A stretch of 64,000 nt of DNA from Solimonas marina (GTDB lineage Bacteria > Pseudomonadota > Gammaproteobacteria > Nevskiales > Nevskiaceae). The position numbers and the translations under genes are program-made. Within the stretch, counting starts at the first letter, position 1. Each line of letters starts with the position of its first letter. This document shows positions 35,359 to 44,133 of the stretch, one piece after another. The stretch lies in contig NZ_JAAVXB010000016.1 in assembly GCF_012241385.1 (NCBI RefSeq), positions 22,373-86,372 on the forward strand, given 5' to 3'. The notes beneath the pieces are model-generated. The model made no database searches. It saw nothing but the letters and a program-made list of their open reading frames with translations, and had not been told where the DNA came from.

Positions 35359-35733
35359 ATGAACCGCAAGGAATACACAGCTGTGCTCATTGAGCACTTC
35401 ACCGGCTTCGTTCTTGACGGAGTTGTTGCTAAAGACACTGCGGTGCTTGCAAATTTAACGCACTGTCAGTGCGAAGTTGACCTTGAAAGCACTCCTCCTG
35501 TAATCAGGTTTTCGCTTTCAAATCTGTTCAATGCAGTTTGGCGCCACGGGCGCGCCGTCGGGCTTGACCTGCCCCGGGATTCCAATTGGGGTAAGGACTT
35601 CGCGCAATTTTGCCGTAGCTTGATGTATCCATGGCCAAATGAAAGCTTTGAGCGTCGCGGTTATCGCTTGTATGTCCTACATAGGAGCAGCAGCCACGTG
35701 AAATGCAGGTACGAGCTTTCAGTTACAGGATAA
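35359..35733 (+). CDS. Small hypothetical protein
   Basis: 124 aa, ATG at 35359. Soluble alpha/beta look (HFTGFVLDGVVAKDTAVLANL, then YPWPNESFERRGYRLYVLHR). No known motif. It has AT-richer codon use and lies in the accessory cluster before tRNA-Gly. Confidence 0.4.
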   Translation: MNRKEYTAVLIEHFTGFVLDGVVAKDTAVLANLTHCQCEVDLESTPPVIRFSLSNLFNAVWRHGRAVGLDLPRDSNWGKDFAQFCRSLMYPWPNESFERRGYRLYVLHRSSSHVKCRYELSVTG

Positions 35734-35915
35734 TCATTCCAGCCGATATCGAATCACTGTGCATGTTTGACGCTGCCGAGTTCGAGCGTCGGGGCGGCGG
35801 CCGATGTGCGGTCGAGACACTGCCGATCATGGCCAGCCGGATACGGCCGGCGATCATGCTTGAAATGAGATTTACCGCATCGGCGCCCGCCTGAATTACA
35901 ATAGCCGTCCACAGC

Positions 35916-35989
35916 GCGGGTGTAGTTCAATGGTAGAACTTCGGCTTCCCAAGCCGATAGCGTGGGTTCGATTCCCATCACCCGCTCCA
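35916..35989 (+). tRNA. tRNA-Gly (CCC)
   Basis: 74 nt with encoded CCA. The acceptor stem GCGGGTG pairs with CACCCGC, the anticodon stem TCGGC/GCCGA encloses the loop TTCCCAA, giving anticodon CCC, and the T-loop has GGTTCGATTCC. Confidence 0.93.
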
Positions 35990-36042
35990 TCTTCCTGGTT
36001 CGGCGGCGCCCGGCGCGGCCGGCCGCGACCTTCCGGAAAGCC

Positions 36043-36834
36043 ATGTCCGCTCCTGCTTCCGATGCCCTGCTGATCGCCGGCAAGGCGTACCACTCCCGTC
36101 TGCTGGTCGGTACCGGCAAGTACAAGGATCACGACGAGACGCGCCGCGCGATCGTCGCCAGCGGCTCGCAGATCGTCACCGTTGCGGTGCGCCGCGTGAA
36201 CATTGGCCAGAACGCCGGCGAGCCGAATCTGCTCGACGTGCTGCCGCCCGAGCAGTTCACGATCCTGCCGAACACCGCCGGCTGCTACACCGCCGAGGAC
36301 GCGGTACGTACCTGTCAGCTGGCGCGCGAGCTGCTCGATGGCCACAAGCTGGTCAAGCTCGAGGTGCTGGGCGATGCGCAGACGCTGTATCCGGACGTGC
36401 CGGCGACGCTGGCAGCCGCCGAGACGCTGGTCAAGGACGGCTTCGACGTCATGGTCTACACCAGCGACGATCCGATCATCTGCAAGCGCCTCGAGGAAAT
36501 GGGCTGCGTGGCGGTGATGCCGCTGGCGGCGCCGATCGGTTCCGGGCTCGGCATCCAGAACAAGTACAACCTGCTGACGATCATCGAGAACGCCGAGGTG
36601 CCGATCATCGTCGACGCTGGCGTCGGCACCGCCAGCGACGCGGCGATCGCGATGGAGCTGGGCTGCGACGGCGTGCTGATGAACACGGCGATCGCCGAGG
36701 CCAAGAATCCGGTGCTGATGGCCGGCGCGATGAAGAAGGCGATCGAGGCCGGCCGCGAGGCGCGGCTGGCCGGGCGTATGCCGCGCCGCCGCTTCGCCAG
36801 CGCGTCGTCGCCGATCGAAGGTCTGCCGTTCTGA
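36043..36834 (+). CDS. thiG: Thiazole synthase ThiG
   Basis: 263 aa. ThiG condenses DXP-derived imine, dehydroglycine and the ThiS thiocarboxylate to make the thiazole of thiamine. Marks: [13 protein letters not shown] near the start, [14 protein letters not shown], and the phosphate-binding glycines [21 protein letters not shown]. It starts 53 nt after tRNA-Gly. thiS is not beside it (9449). It begins a run with paiB and trmB, the last two overlapping. Confidence 0.96.
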   Translation: MSAPASDALLIAGKAYHSRLLVGTGKYKDHDETRRAIVASGSQIVTVAVRRVNIGQNAGEPNLLDVLPPEQFTILPNTAGCYTAEDAVRTCQLARELLDGHKLVKLEVLGDAQTLYPDVPATLAAAETLVKDGFDVMVYTSDDPIICKRLEEMGCVAVMPLAAPIGSGLGIQNKYNLLTIIENAEVPIIVDAGVGTASDAAIAMELGCDGVLMNTAIAEAKNPVLMAGAMKKAIEAGREARLAGRMPRRRFASASSPIEGLPF

Positions 36835-36859
36835 GCGGCACCTCGCCCGGTATTGCGCA

Positions 36860-37453
36860 ATGACGCTTTATACGCCGCGTCCGTTCGAGGGGCGTGAGCG
36901 GGCGCTGGCACTGAAGCTGGTGGCCGATCAGCCATTCGCGACGTTGATCACCAACGTCGATGCGAGTGAGCCGCTGGTCACGCACCTGCCGTTGGAGTGG
37001 CGGGAAGACGCGCTGTGGGGGCATATGGCGCGCGCGAACCCGCACTGGCAGCGCTTTGCCGAGGGGCGCACGGTGGCGATATTTCATGGTCCGCACGCCT
37101 ACGTGTCGCCGCGCTGGTATGCCGAGCCGGAACGACATGTGCCGACCTGGAACTACGCGGTCGTGCACATGGCTGTCCGTCCGGAGCTGCTCGGCGAGGC
37201 CGCGGCGCGCGAGCTGCTGATGGCGACGGTGGTGCGTTACGACCCGGAATTCACCACAGCGCCCGAGCGGCTGGACGCGTTGCTGCCGTACATCGTCGCG
37301 TTCCGAATGCCGATCGAGCGGATCGACGCCAAGTTCAAGATGAGCCAGAACCGCACGCCGGCCGATCGTGCGGGCGTCATCGCCGCCCTCGCCGTTGGCG
37401 ATGGGCAGGAGCGCGCGGTGGCCGACTGGATGCAGAAGCATGACCATGACTGA
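36860..37453 (+). CDS. PaiB-family FMN-binding protein
   Basis: 197 aa. Typical PaiB features are YTPRPFEG at the start, LVTHLPLEW, GPHAYVSPRWYAEP, VPTWNYAVVHM and KFKMSQNR. PaiB is annotated as a transcriptional regulator of sporulation and protease genes, but the fold is FMN-binding split barrel and its role in Gram-negatives is unclear. It overlaps trmB. Confidence 0.88.
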   Translation: MTLYTPRPFEGRERALALKLVADQPFATLITNVDASEPLVTHLPLEWREDALWGHMARANPHWQRFAEGRTVAIFHGPHAYVSPRWYAEPERHVPTWNYAVVHMAVRPELLGEAAARELLMATVVRYDPEFTTAPERLDALLPYIVAFRMPIERIDAKFKMSQNRTPADRAGVIAALAVGDGQERAVADWMQKHDHD

Positions 37454-38150
37454 GACCGCTGAACAGCCGGATGTGCCGTTTCGCCGTGAGATTCGCTCGT
37501 TCGTGCGCCGTGAAGGACGCATGACCGATGCGCAGAAGCGCGCCCTCGATGATCTGTGGCCGCAGTACGGCGTCGAGATGCCGGCCGCGCCGCTCGACCT
37601 GACTGCGCTGTTCGGCCGCGATGCGCCGCGCGTATTCGAGATCGGCTTCGGCATGGGCGATTACCTGCATAGCCGCGTCGTCGCCGAGCCGCAGCGCGAC
37701 TTCTTCGGCGTCGAGGTCCATCGTCCCGGTGTCGGCCGTCTGCTGCATCGGGTTGCGAGCGCCGGTGCGCGCAATCTGCGCGTCGCCTGCGACGACGCCG
37801 TTGTCCTGCTGCGTGACGGTATCCCGGACGCTGCGCTCGACGAGATCGTCATTCAGTTTCCAGACCCCTGGCACAAGGCACGGCACAACAAGCGACGCCT
37901 GATCCAGCCGGCGTTCGCGGCGCTGGCGGTGCGCAAGCTCAAGCCGGACGGCTTGTTGTCGCTGGCGACCGACTGGGCACCGTATGCCGAGCACATGCTC
38001 GACGTGCTCAACGCCGAACCGGGTCTGCGCAACCTCAGCGAAACCGGCACTTATGTGCCGCGTCCGGCGACACGGCTGAAGACCAAATTCGAGGCGCGTG
38101 GCGAGCGGCTCGGGCACGAGGTCTTCGACCTCGCGTTCGCGCGCCGCTGA
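37440..38150 (+). CDS. trmB: tRNA (guanine-N7-)-methyltransferase TrmB
   Basis: 236 aa. It methylates G46 of tRNA. The SAM-binding motif EIGFGMGDYL and the FPDPWHKARHNKRRLIQP block that is diagnostic for TrmB are both present, as is DWAPYAEHML. The start at 37440 overlaps the end of paiB (a second ATG at 37446 is in frame). Confidence 0.97.
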   Translation: MTMTETAEQPDVPFRREIRSFVRREGRMTDAQKRALDDLWPQYGVEMPAAPLDLTALFGRDAPRVFEIGFGMGDYLHSRVVAEPQRDFFGVEVHRPGVGRLLHRVASAGARNLRVACDDAVVLLRDGIPDAALDEIVIQFPDPWHKARHNKRRLIQPAFAALAVRKLKPDGLLSLATDWAPYAEHMLDVLNAEPGLRNLSETGTYVPRPATRLKTKFEARGERLGHEVFDLAFARR

Positions 38151-38206
38151 GCCAGTGACGGCGCGGACATTCCCGCGCCATCGAGAAACGGCTACTCTGG
38201 ATCGTC

Positions 38207-39082
38207 ATGTCCGCAAAACATCCGATCATCGGCATTACCGGCGCCAGCGGGGCGGGAACCAGCACCGCCGTGCGAGCGCTGATGCACCTGTTCGACGAGC
38301 TTGGCCTGCGCGGCGCGCTGGTCGAGGGCGATGCGTTCCATGCCTACGATCGGGCGCAATTGCGGCAGACGCTGGAGCGGGCGCGCATCCGTAGCGAGAG
38401 TTTCTCGCTGTTCTCGCCAGGCGCGAACCTGCTCGAGCGCTTGGAAGGTCTGCTGCGCGAATACGGCGAACGTGGTACCGGCATGACGCGCCACTACCTG
38501 CACAGCGACGAGGAAGCGCAGGAAGCGGGCCTGGCGGCGGGGACGTTCACGCCATGGCGACGGCTGCCGGCGGACACTGATCTGCTGTTCTATGAAGGGC
38601 TGCATGGCGGCTTCGTCGGCGACGAGGTCAACATCGCCGCGCACATGGATTTGCTGATCGGCGTGACGCCGGTCATCAACCTCGAGTGGATACAGAAGCT
38701 CAAGCGCGACACCGATGAGCGCGGCTACCACCCCGAGGAAGTCACGCACACCATCCTGCGCCGCATGCCGGACTACGTGAACTACATCGTGCCGCAGTTC
38801 TCGCGTACCGACATCAATTTCCAGCGCGTGCCGCTGGTCGATACCAGCAATCCGTTCGCGCTGCGCGAGATTCCGCTGGCCGAGGAAAGCCTGGTCGTCA
38901 TCCATTTCAACGATGGCTCGCGCGTGCAGGCCGATTTCGGCATGCTGCTGCGCGAGGTGCCGGGGGCGATGCAGTCGCATGCGCAGACGCTGGTGGTGCC
39001 CGGCACCCAGGTCGAACACGCGATGGCGCTGATTTTCAAACCGGCGATCACCGCGCTGATGGATCGTCGTCGCGCGGCCTGA
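38207..39082 (+). CDS. Phosphoribulokinase
   Basis: 291 aa, size of the proteobacterial class I enzyme. P-loop GITGASGAGTST (residues 9-20), then VEGDAFHAYDR with the catalytic Asp, and TDLLFYEGLHGG (Walker-B-like) follow; the substrate Arg/His region RHYLHSDEEA is also present. It makes ribulose-1,5-bisphosphate from Ru5P and ATP, the Calvin-cycle entry step. No RuBisCO, cbb genes or LysR regulator are near, so the role here is uncertain: the orphan PRK-like enzymes of heterotrophs are known but poorly explained. Confidence 0.92.
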   Translation: MSAKHPIIGITGASGAGTSTAVRALMHLFDELGLRGALVEGDAFHAYDRAQLRQTLERARIRSESFSLFSPGANLLERLEGLLREYGERGTGMTRHYLHSDEEAQEAGLAAGTFTPWRRLPADTDLLFYEGLHGGFVGDEVNIAAHMDLLIGVTPVINLEWIQKLKRDTDERGYHPEEVTHTILRRMPDYVNYIVPQFSRTDINFQRVPLVDTSNPFALREIPLAEESLVVIHFNDGSRVQADFGMLLREVPGAMQSHAQTLVVPGTQVEHAMALIFKPAITALMDRRRAA

Positions 39083-39118
39083 ACGGCCCCTGGCGTTTGG
39101 CAAGAATAAGGAGTTCGC

Positions 39119-40153
39119 ATGCAGTACCGCCCGCTCGGCCAGACCGGCCTGCAGGTCAGCGCCATCTGTCTCGGCACCATGACCTGGGGGGAACAGAACA
39201 GCGAAGCCGATGCGCACGGACAGCTCGATCTGGCGCTCGCCGAAGGCATCAATTTCGTCGACACCGCGGAGATGTATCCGGTCGCGCCGCGTGCCGAGAC
39301 CTACGGCCGCACCGAGGAATACATCGGCAGCTGGCTGGCGAAGACCGGCCGCCGCCAGGACATCGTGCTGGCCAGCAAGGTCATTGGTCCCGGTGCGTTC
39401 CCCTACATACGCGGCGGCCCGCGTCTCGATCGCGCGTCGGTGATCGCCGCTTGCGAGGCCAGCCTGCAGCGTCTGCGCACCGACGTCATCGATCTGTATC
39501 AGGTGCATTGGCCGCAGCGTCCGGCAAACTACTTCGGGCGCCTGAGCTATGACCGCGACGGCGGTGACGGCGGCGTGCCGATCGCCGAGACGCTGGGTGC
39601 GCTCGCCGAGCTGCAGCAGCAGGGCAAGATTCGCCACATCGGCGTGTCGAACGAAACGCCCTGGGGCGTCGGCGAATATCTGCGCCTGCATCGCGACGAA
39701 GGGCTGCCGCGCATTGCCAGCATCCAGAATCCATACAGCCTGCTGAACCGCAGCTTCGAGGTCGGCCTGGCCGAGGTGTCGCTGCGCGAGCAGGTCGGTC
39801 TGCTGGCGTATTCGCCGTTGGCGATGGGCGTGCTCAGCGGCAAGTATCTCGACGGCGCCAAGCCGGAAGGTTCGCGCATGGCGCTGTTCACCCGGTTCAC
39901 GCGTTACAACGGCCCGCAGGCGGAACAGGCGGCGCGTGCCTATGTCGAGCTGGCGCGCGAGCACGGCCTCGATCCGGCGCAGATGGCGCTGGCTTTCGTC
40001 ACCGAGCAGCCGTTCACGACCTCGACGATCATCGGTGCGACGACGCTGGCGCAGCTGCGGCAGGACATCGCCAGCGCGGCGCTGCAGCTGCCGACGTCGG
40101 TGCTGCGCAGCCTCGAAAAGCTGCATCGCGAACACACCATTCCCTGCCCGTAG
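39119..40153 (+). CDS. tas: Aldo/keto reductase (Tas-like)
   Basis: 344 aa with the AKR barrel signatures: GLQVSAICLGTMTWG, the DTAEMYP catalytic Asp/Tyr pair, the Lys in LASKVIGPG and His in QVHWPQRP. The closest match in memory is Tas/YghZ. The AAGGAG ribosome site is 7 nt before the ATG. NADPH-dependent reduction of carbonyls; substrate unknown. Confidence 0.9.
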   Translation: MQYRPLGQTGLQVSAICLGTMTWGEQNSEADAHGQLDLALAEGINFVDTAEMYPVAPRAETYGRTEEYIGSWLAKTGRRQDIVLASKVIGPGAFPYIRGGPRLDRASVIAACEASLQRLRTDVIDLYQVHWPQRPANYFGRLSYDRDGGDGGVPIAETLGALAELQQQGKIRHIGVSNETPWGVGEYLRLHRDEGLPRIASIQNPYSLLNRSFEVGLAEVSLREQVGLLAYSPLAMGVLSGKYLDGAKPEGSRMALFTRFTRYNGPQAEQAARAYVELAREHGLDPAQMALAFVTEQPFTTSTIIGATTLAQLRQDIASAALQLPTSVLRSLEKLHREHTIPCP

Positions 40154-40294
40154 CGCCGGCGGTCTGGCCGGCGGCGCGAAAGCGCCGCCATTCAAGCGCT
40201 TGCGCAATCTTCCTGGCGTCGGCGCTTGATGCAGCTGCGTGAGCGGCGTAGAAATGGAACCGGTGTCGTGCCTGCGGCGCCCGGGAGGTGAATC

Positions 40295-40600
40295 ATGGCG
40301 CAGTGGCTCAGTGAACTGGCCGTCGGTCGCTGGTTTGTAACGGACGGCGAGCCGTTCGAAATCGTCGGCATCGACGCCGACAGCGAAGTCGTTCTCGTGC
40401 AGCACTACGACGGCACGCTCGAGGATTTCGAATTCGATACCTGGGTGGCGCTTGCCGCACGGCCCTGCGCCGCGCCCGAAGATGTGTCCGGCGCCTTCGA
40501 TTATGACCATGACGACGATCCGCAGGACGAGCGTTCGTCGTCTAGCGCCGGACGCTGGCGCGATCCGCTCGATTTTCTCGATCTGCGCGACCGGACCTGA
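40295..40600 (+). CDS. DUF6763-like small protein
   Basis: 101 aa, acidic; GGAGGTGA ribosome site. Core: LAVGRWFVTDGEPFEIVGID, VVLVQHYDGTLEDFEFDTWV. It is a gammaproteobacterial conserved hypothetical. No motif gives a function. A GNAT gene follows 125 nt later. Confidence 0.7.
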   Translation: MAQWLSELAVGRWFVTDGEPFEIVGIDADSEVVLVQHYDGTLEDFEFDTWVALAARPCAAPEDVSGAFDYDHDDDPQDERSSSSAGRWRDPLDFLDLRDRT

Positions 40601-40725
40601 GCCCCGTGTATCGGTCGCGACAAGCCGGCTGCCGCGGCGCAATCAGCAGGAGTCGCCGATGTCGGCGACGGGTTTCAGCCCGCTGAATCGCGCGGTGCCG
40701 CAAGCCCACGACGAGGAGTTGCGAA

Positions 40726-41361
40726 ATGTTGCGAACATGGCGTACCCCACAGTTGCCCGCGGTCTTCAAGTACACACTCGATGACGGCCTGCCGATCCTG
40801 GTCCGACCGATCCGCGTCGATGACGCGCCACGCATCCAGCAGGGCTTTCAACGGCTGTCACAGCTCGCGCGGCGGCGGCGCTTCCCGAACGGCGATCCGG
40901 ATCAGCTCTCGGAAGTGCAGCTCGCCAAGCTCGTACACATCGATCAGATCAATCACGCCGCTTGGGGCGCGGCGAATATCGAGAAGCCGGACGAGCCGGG
41001 CATCGGCCTCGCGCGCTATGTGCGTCTCAACGGCGAGCCGCAAGCTGCCGACGTGGCCATCACCATCCTCGACGAGTATCAGGGCCGCGGCGCCGGTTTC
41101 GTTCTGCAGGCCTGTTTGCATTTGACGGCGTGGCGCAACGGTATCCGCACGTTCTACTACGACGTCGCCAGTGACAACGATCGTGTGATTCGCCACCTGA
41201 AGCTGCTCGGCGCCACGCATGCCGGCCGCGCCGACAACATCGACCGGCTCGAGCTGCCGGTCTATCACCGTGCGCGCGACGTGCCGGACCGCAACGAGAT
41301 CGGCCGCCGCTTCGCCGATGTGTTCGTGCGCCTGCAGCACAGCGAGGCGCTCGCGGCCTGA
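40726..41361 (+). CDS. GNAT-family N-acetyltransferase
   Basis: 211 aa. The acetyl-CoA-binding motif is visible as ILDEYQGRGAGFVLQACL, with the FYYDVASDNDRVIRHLKLLG strand-helix after it. GAGGAG ribosome site. The acceptor is unknown. Confidence 0.85.
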   Translation: MLRTWRTPQLPAVFKYTLDDGLPILVRPIRVDDAPRIQQGFQRLSQLARRRRFPNGDPDQLSEVQLAKLVHIDQINHAAWGAANIEKPDEPGIGLARYVRLNGEPQAADVAITILDEYQGRGAGFVLQACLHLTAWRNGIRTFYYDVASDNDRVIRHLKLLGATHAGRADNIDRLELPVYHRARDVPDRNEIGRRFADVFVRLQHSEALAA

Positions 41362-41523
41362 TCGTGCGCTCGGCAAGCCCGTAGGAAAATCTCATTGCGC
41401 GTGCGGCCTGGCGCCGGATGTCAAGCCGGCGCGCTGCGCACTTCGTTACCGTTTTCCTGACATGAGATCAGCGGCATTGTGCCCGCCGCATGGGCGTCTG
41501 CCGCCGGGAATCGGGGGATTGCC

Positions 41524-44133
41524 GTGCGTGAACGGGTGCTGTCGGGTGTGCTGTTGCTGCTGATTCTGCAGGGTTGCGGGTCGTCGAGTCCGGATTCCGC
41601 ATCCGATGGCCGTGGCGGCGGCAGCGGGGGCGCATCATCGACGCCGACGCTACCGGCTGCGGCGGCCTGTGTAATGGACAGTCCGCGTCTGGCGATCGGG
41701 GCCAGCAGTACCATGAGCGTTGACGGCACTCCGTACACGCTGACGCATCAGCCGGACGCGCCAGGGCCGCTGGAAACTCCGCGCGAAGACGTTGGCACGG
41801 CGATGGGCGCCTGTGCCGGCAACCAGGGCTTTTTGTTCGGCAGCGGGCTCTACGACATCACCGGTCCGGTCGGCGGCAGCCCGACCGGCCACGCCGATCT
41901 GTACGGCATGATCCTGCCGCCGCAGATCACGATGGGCATCCACACGCGCCTGTATTCGCGCGCGTTCGCGATCGCGTCGTCGTGCAATGGCAAGCGCGTG
42001 GTGTTCGTCTCCGACGACATCCAGCAGATGCCGGCGCTGGTTCGCCAGGAAGTGCTCAAGCGCATCGCCGCCGATCCGGTACTGTCCGCCTACTACGGCC
42101 CCGACAACGTCATGCTGTCCGGCACGCACACGCACGAGGCCGGCGGTGGTTTCGAGGAAGCGTCGAATCCGGACATCCCGGACGTCGTCACGCAGACCGC
42201 GACCTGGCTCGAGACGCTGCTGATCAGCAGCTCGGGTTTCGACAAGGACAATTTCGACACCATCGTGTCCGGCACTGTCGCGGCAATCCGCCGTGCGCAC
42301 GCCAATCTCGAAGCGCATCCGCAGGCGGCGACGATCAAGCTGTCGGTCGGCGAGCTGCTCAACGCCAACGTCAATCGCGCGCAGCCGGCCTACGCGCAGG
42401 ACTCGCCGAGCGAGCGGGCGCAGTACGTCGACGACAATGGCCACGAGGTGAACGTCGACAAGCGCTTCGTGCAGCTCAACTTCGTGCGCGACGACGGCAG
42501 CGTCGTCGGCGTGCTGAACTGGTTCGCCGTGCACCCGACGGCGATGGGCAACCATACGCGGTTGATCTCGTCCGACAGCAAGGGCTGGGCCGGCATCGAG
42601 TTCGAACGGATGATGGGGACGAGTTACGCACCGGACGGTGCCGACGGTCCGGAGGGCGCCGACAACTTCGTCGCCGCGTTCGCGCAGAACGACGAGGGCG
42701 ATTCGATTCCGGACCTGTTCGTGTTCGATGCCGATGTCGACGGCGGCAACGGACCCGGTCAGGGCGTGCCGTACGACAAGCGCTTCGGCACCGACGATCC
42801 GTACTTCGACGATCAGGACGGCTACCGTCTCGGCATGCGCCAGGCGACGGCCGATTCCGGCATCAAACAGCTCGCGCAGTCGCTGAAACAGTTCGCCGAA
42901 GGCACGGCGCTGCGCGGGCCGGTCGACTACCGTTTCTTCTACACGGACTTCACTGACAAGGCGATCACCGATCCGGTGATCCTCGCCGGCCTCAAATACG
43001 ATGACCTGCCGGCGAGTCTGTACGATGGTGACAAGACGACGTGCACGCAGGCGCTCGGCACGGCGATCACCAACGGCGGGCCGAACGGTCTCGATCCCGG
43101 TGCCGCCGGCTTCGTCTGTGCCAACGACATGCCGAACGACATGAGCCAGCGGATCCGCTTCGGCTACAACGGACTGTACAACGGCTCCGGCGTGCTTCAG
43201 CTCGGTCACGATTCGGAGCTGAGCGTGCCGATCCCGAACGTGGCGCTGATCGGCGCGCTGTCGACGACGCTGTGCCTGACGCAGTCGCAGCTGCCGCAGT
43301 ACGGCTGCCAGGCGGAGAAGCCGGTGCTGCTCGAATACGGCGGCGACCCGCTGCCGATCCAGCTGTTCCGCATCGGCAATCTGGCGATTCTCGGCATTCC
43401 GTGGGAGGCGACGACGATGGCCGGGCGGCGGCTGCGCAAGACCGTGCTCGACGCGCTGGCGCCGGCCGGTGTCGATACGGTCGTCATCGCCGGGCTGTCG
43501 AACGCCTACGCGAACTACATGACGACGCGCGAGGAGTACACCGCGCAGATGTTCGAGGGCGGCTTCACCGTTGCCGGGCCGTGGCAGCTCGCCGCCGCGC
43601 AGCAGGCCTCGCGCAAGCTCGCCGTAGCGATGGCCGGTGGCGAACCGTCGCCGGACGAGGGCGTCGGCGCGCCGGATCTCGATGCCGATGGTGCCGGCGT
43701 GCCGACGACGATCGACAGTCCCGACGACTTCGGCAGCGTCGCCGTCGACGCCGATGCCGGCTACACGCAGGGCGACACCGTCGACGTCAGTTTCGTATCC
43801 GGCTATCCGGGCAACGATCTGAAGCTGGGGGCGTCGTATCTGTACGTCGAGCGCCGGAACGACGCCGGCGGCTGGGACGTCGTCGCCACCGACAAGGACC
43901 CGGAACTGTTGTTCATCTGGAATTCGAATCCGACGCTGATCGATACCTACATCGGCCTGTCGAACCGTTCGACCGTCGAGGCGAAGTGGGACATCCCGGC
44001 CGACGAACCGGCCGGCACGTACCGCATCCGCCACGACGGCGTCTATCGCCTGTCGGCCGATGCCGACCCGCAACCCTACGAGGCGGTGTCGAGTCCGTTC
44101 ACGATCAGCGGGACGCCGGCGGCGTGTCCGTGA
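41524..44133 (+). CDS. Neutral ceramidase-like lipoprotein
   Basis: 869 aa. From the GTG at 41524 (GGGGG site just upstream) there is a lipoprotein signal (VLLLLILQGC). The neutral/alkaline ceramidase domain follows: GIHTRLYSRAF, the zinc/active-site block SGTHTHEAGGG, and LNWFAVHPTAMGNHT. The C-terminal 150 residues are a beta domain as in this family. It would hydrolyse N-acyl-sphingoid bases or related N-acyl lipids at the cell surface. It overlaps ampG convergently by 29 nt. Confidence 0.88.
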   Translation: MRERVLSGVLLLLILQGCGSSSPDSASDGRGGGSGGASSTPTLPAAAACVMDSPRLAIGASSTMSVDGTPYTLTHQPDAPGPLETPREDVGTAMGACAGNQGFLFGSGLYDITGPVGGSPTGHADLYGMILPPQITMGIHTRLYSRAFAIASSCNGKRVVFVSDDIQQMPALVRQEVLKRIAADPVLSAYYGPDNVMLSGTHTHEAGGGFEEASNPDIPDVVTQTATWLETLLISSSGFDKDNFDTIVSGTVAAIRRAHANLEAHPQAATIKLSVGELLNANVNRAQPAYAQDSPSERAQYVDDNGHEVNVDKRFVQLNFVRDDGSVVGVLNWFAVHPTAMGNHTRLISSDSKGWAGIEFERMMGTSYAPDGADGPEGADNFVAAFAQNDEGDSIPDLFVFDADVDGGNGPGQGVPYDKRFGTDDPYFDDQDGYRLGMRQATADSGIKQLAQSLKQFAEGTALRGPVDYRFFYTDFTDKAITDPVILAGLKYDDLPASLYDGDKTTCTQALGTAITNGGPNGLDPGAAGFVCANDMPNDMSQRIRFGYNGLYNGSGVLQLGHDSELSVPIPNVALIGALSTTLCLTQSQLPQYGCQAEKPVLLEYGGDPLPIQLFRIGNLAILGIPWEATTMAGRRLRKTVLDALAPAGVDTVVIAGLSNAYANYMTTREEYTAQMFEGGFTVAGPWQLAAAQQASRKLAVAMAGGEPSPDEGVGAPDLDADGAGVPTTIDSPDDFGSVAVDADAGYTQGDTVDVSFVSGYPGNDLKLGASYLYVERRNDAGGWDVVATDKDPELLFIWNSNPTLIDTYIGLSNRSTVEAKWDIPADEPAGTYRIRHDGVYRLSADADPQPYEAVSSPFTISGTPAACP

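Noticed and set aside
38192..40642. 816-codon minus frame covering prk and the aldo/keto reductase
   Set aside because: It spans two well-defined plus-strand genes and has no motif.
41650..44073. 807-codon minus frame opposite the ceramidase-like gene
   Set aside because: It has shadow composition, and the plus-strand gene has a lipobox and active-site motifs.
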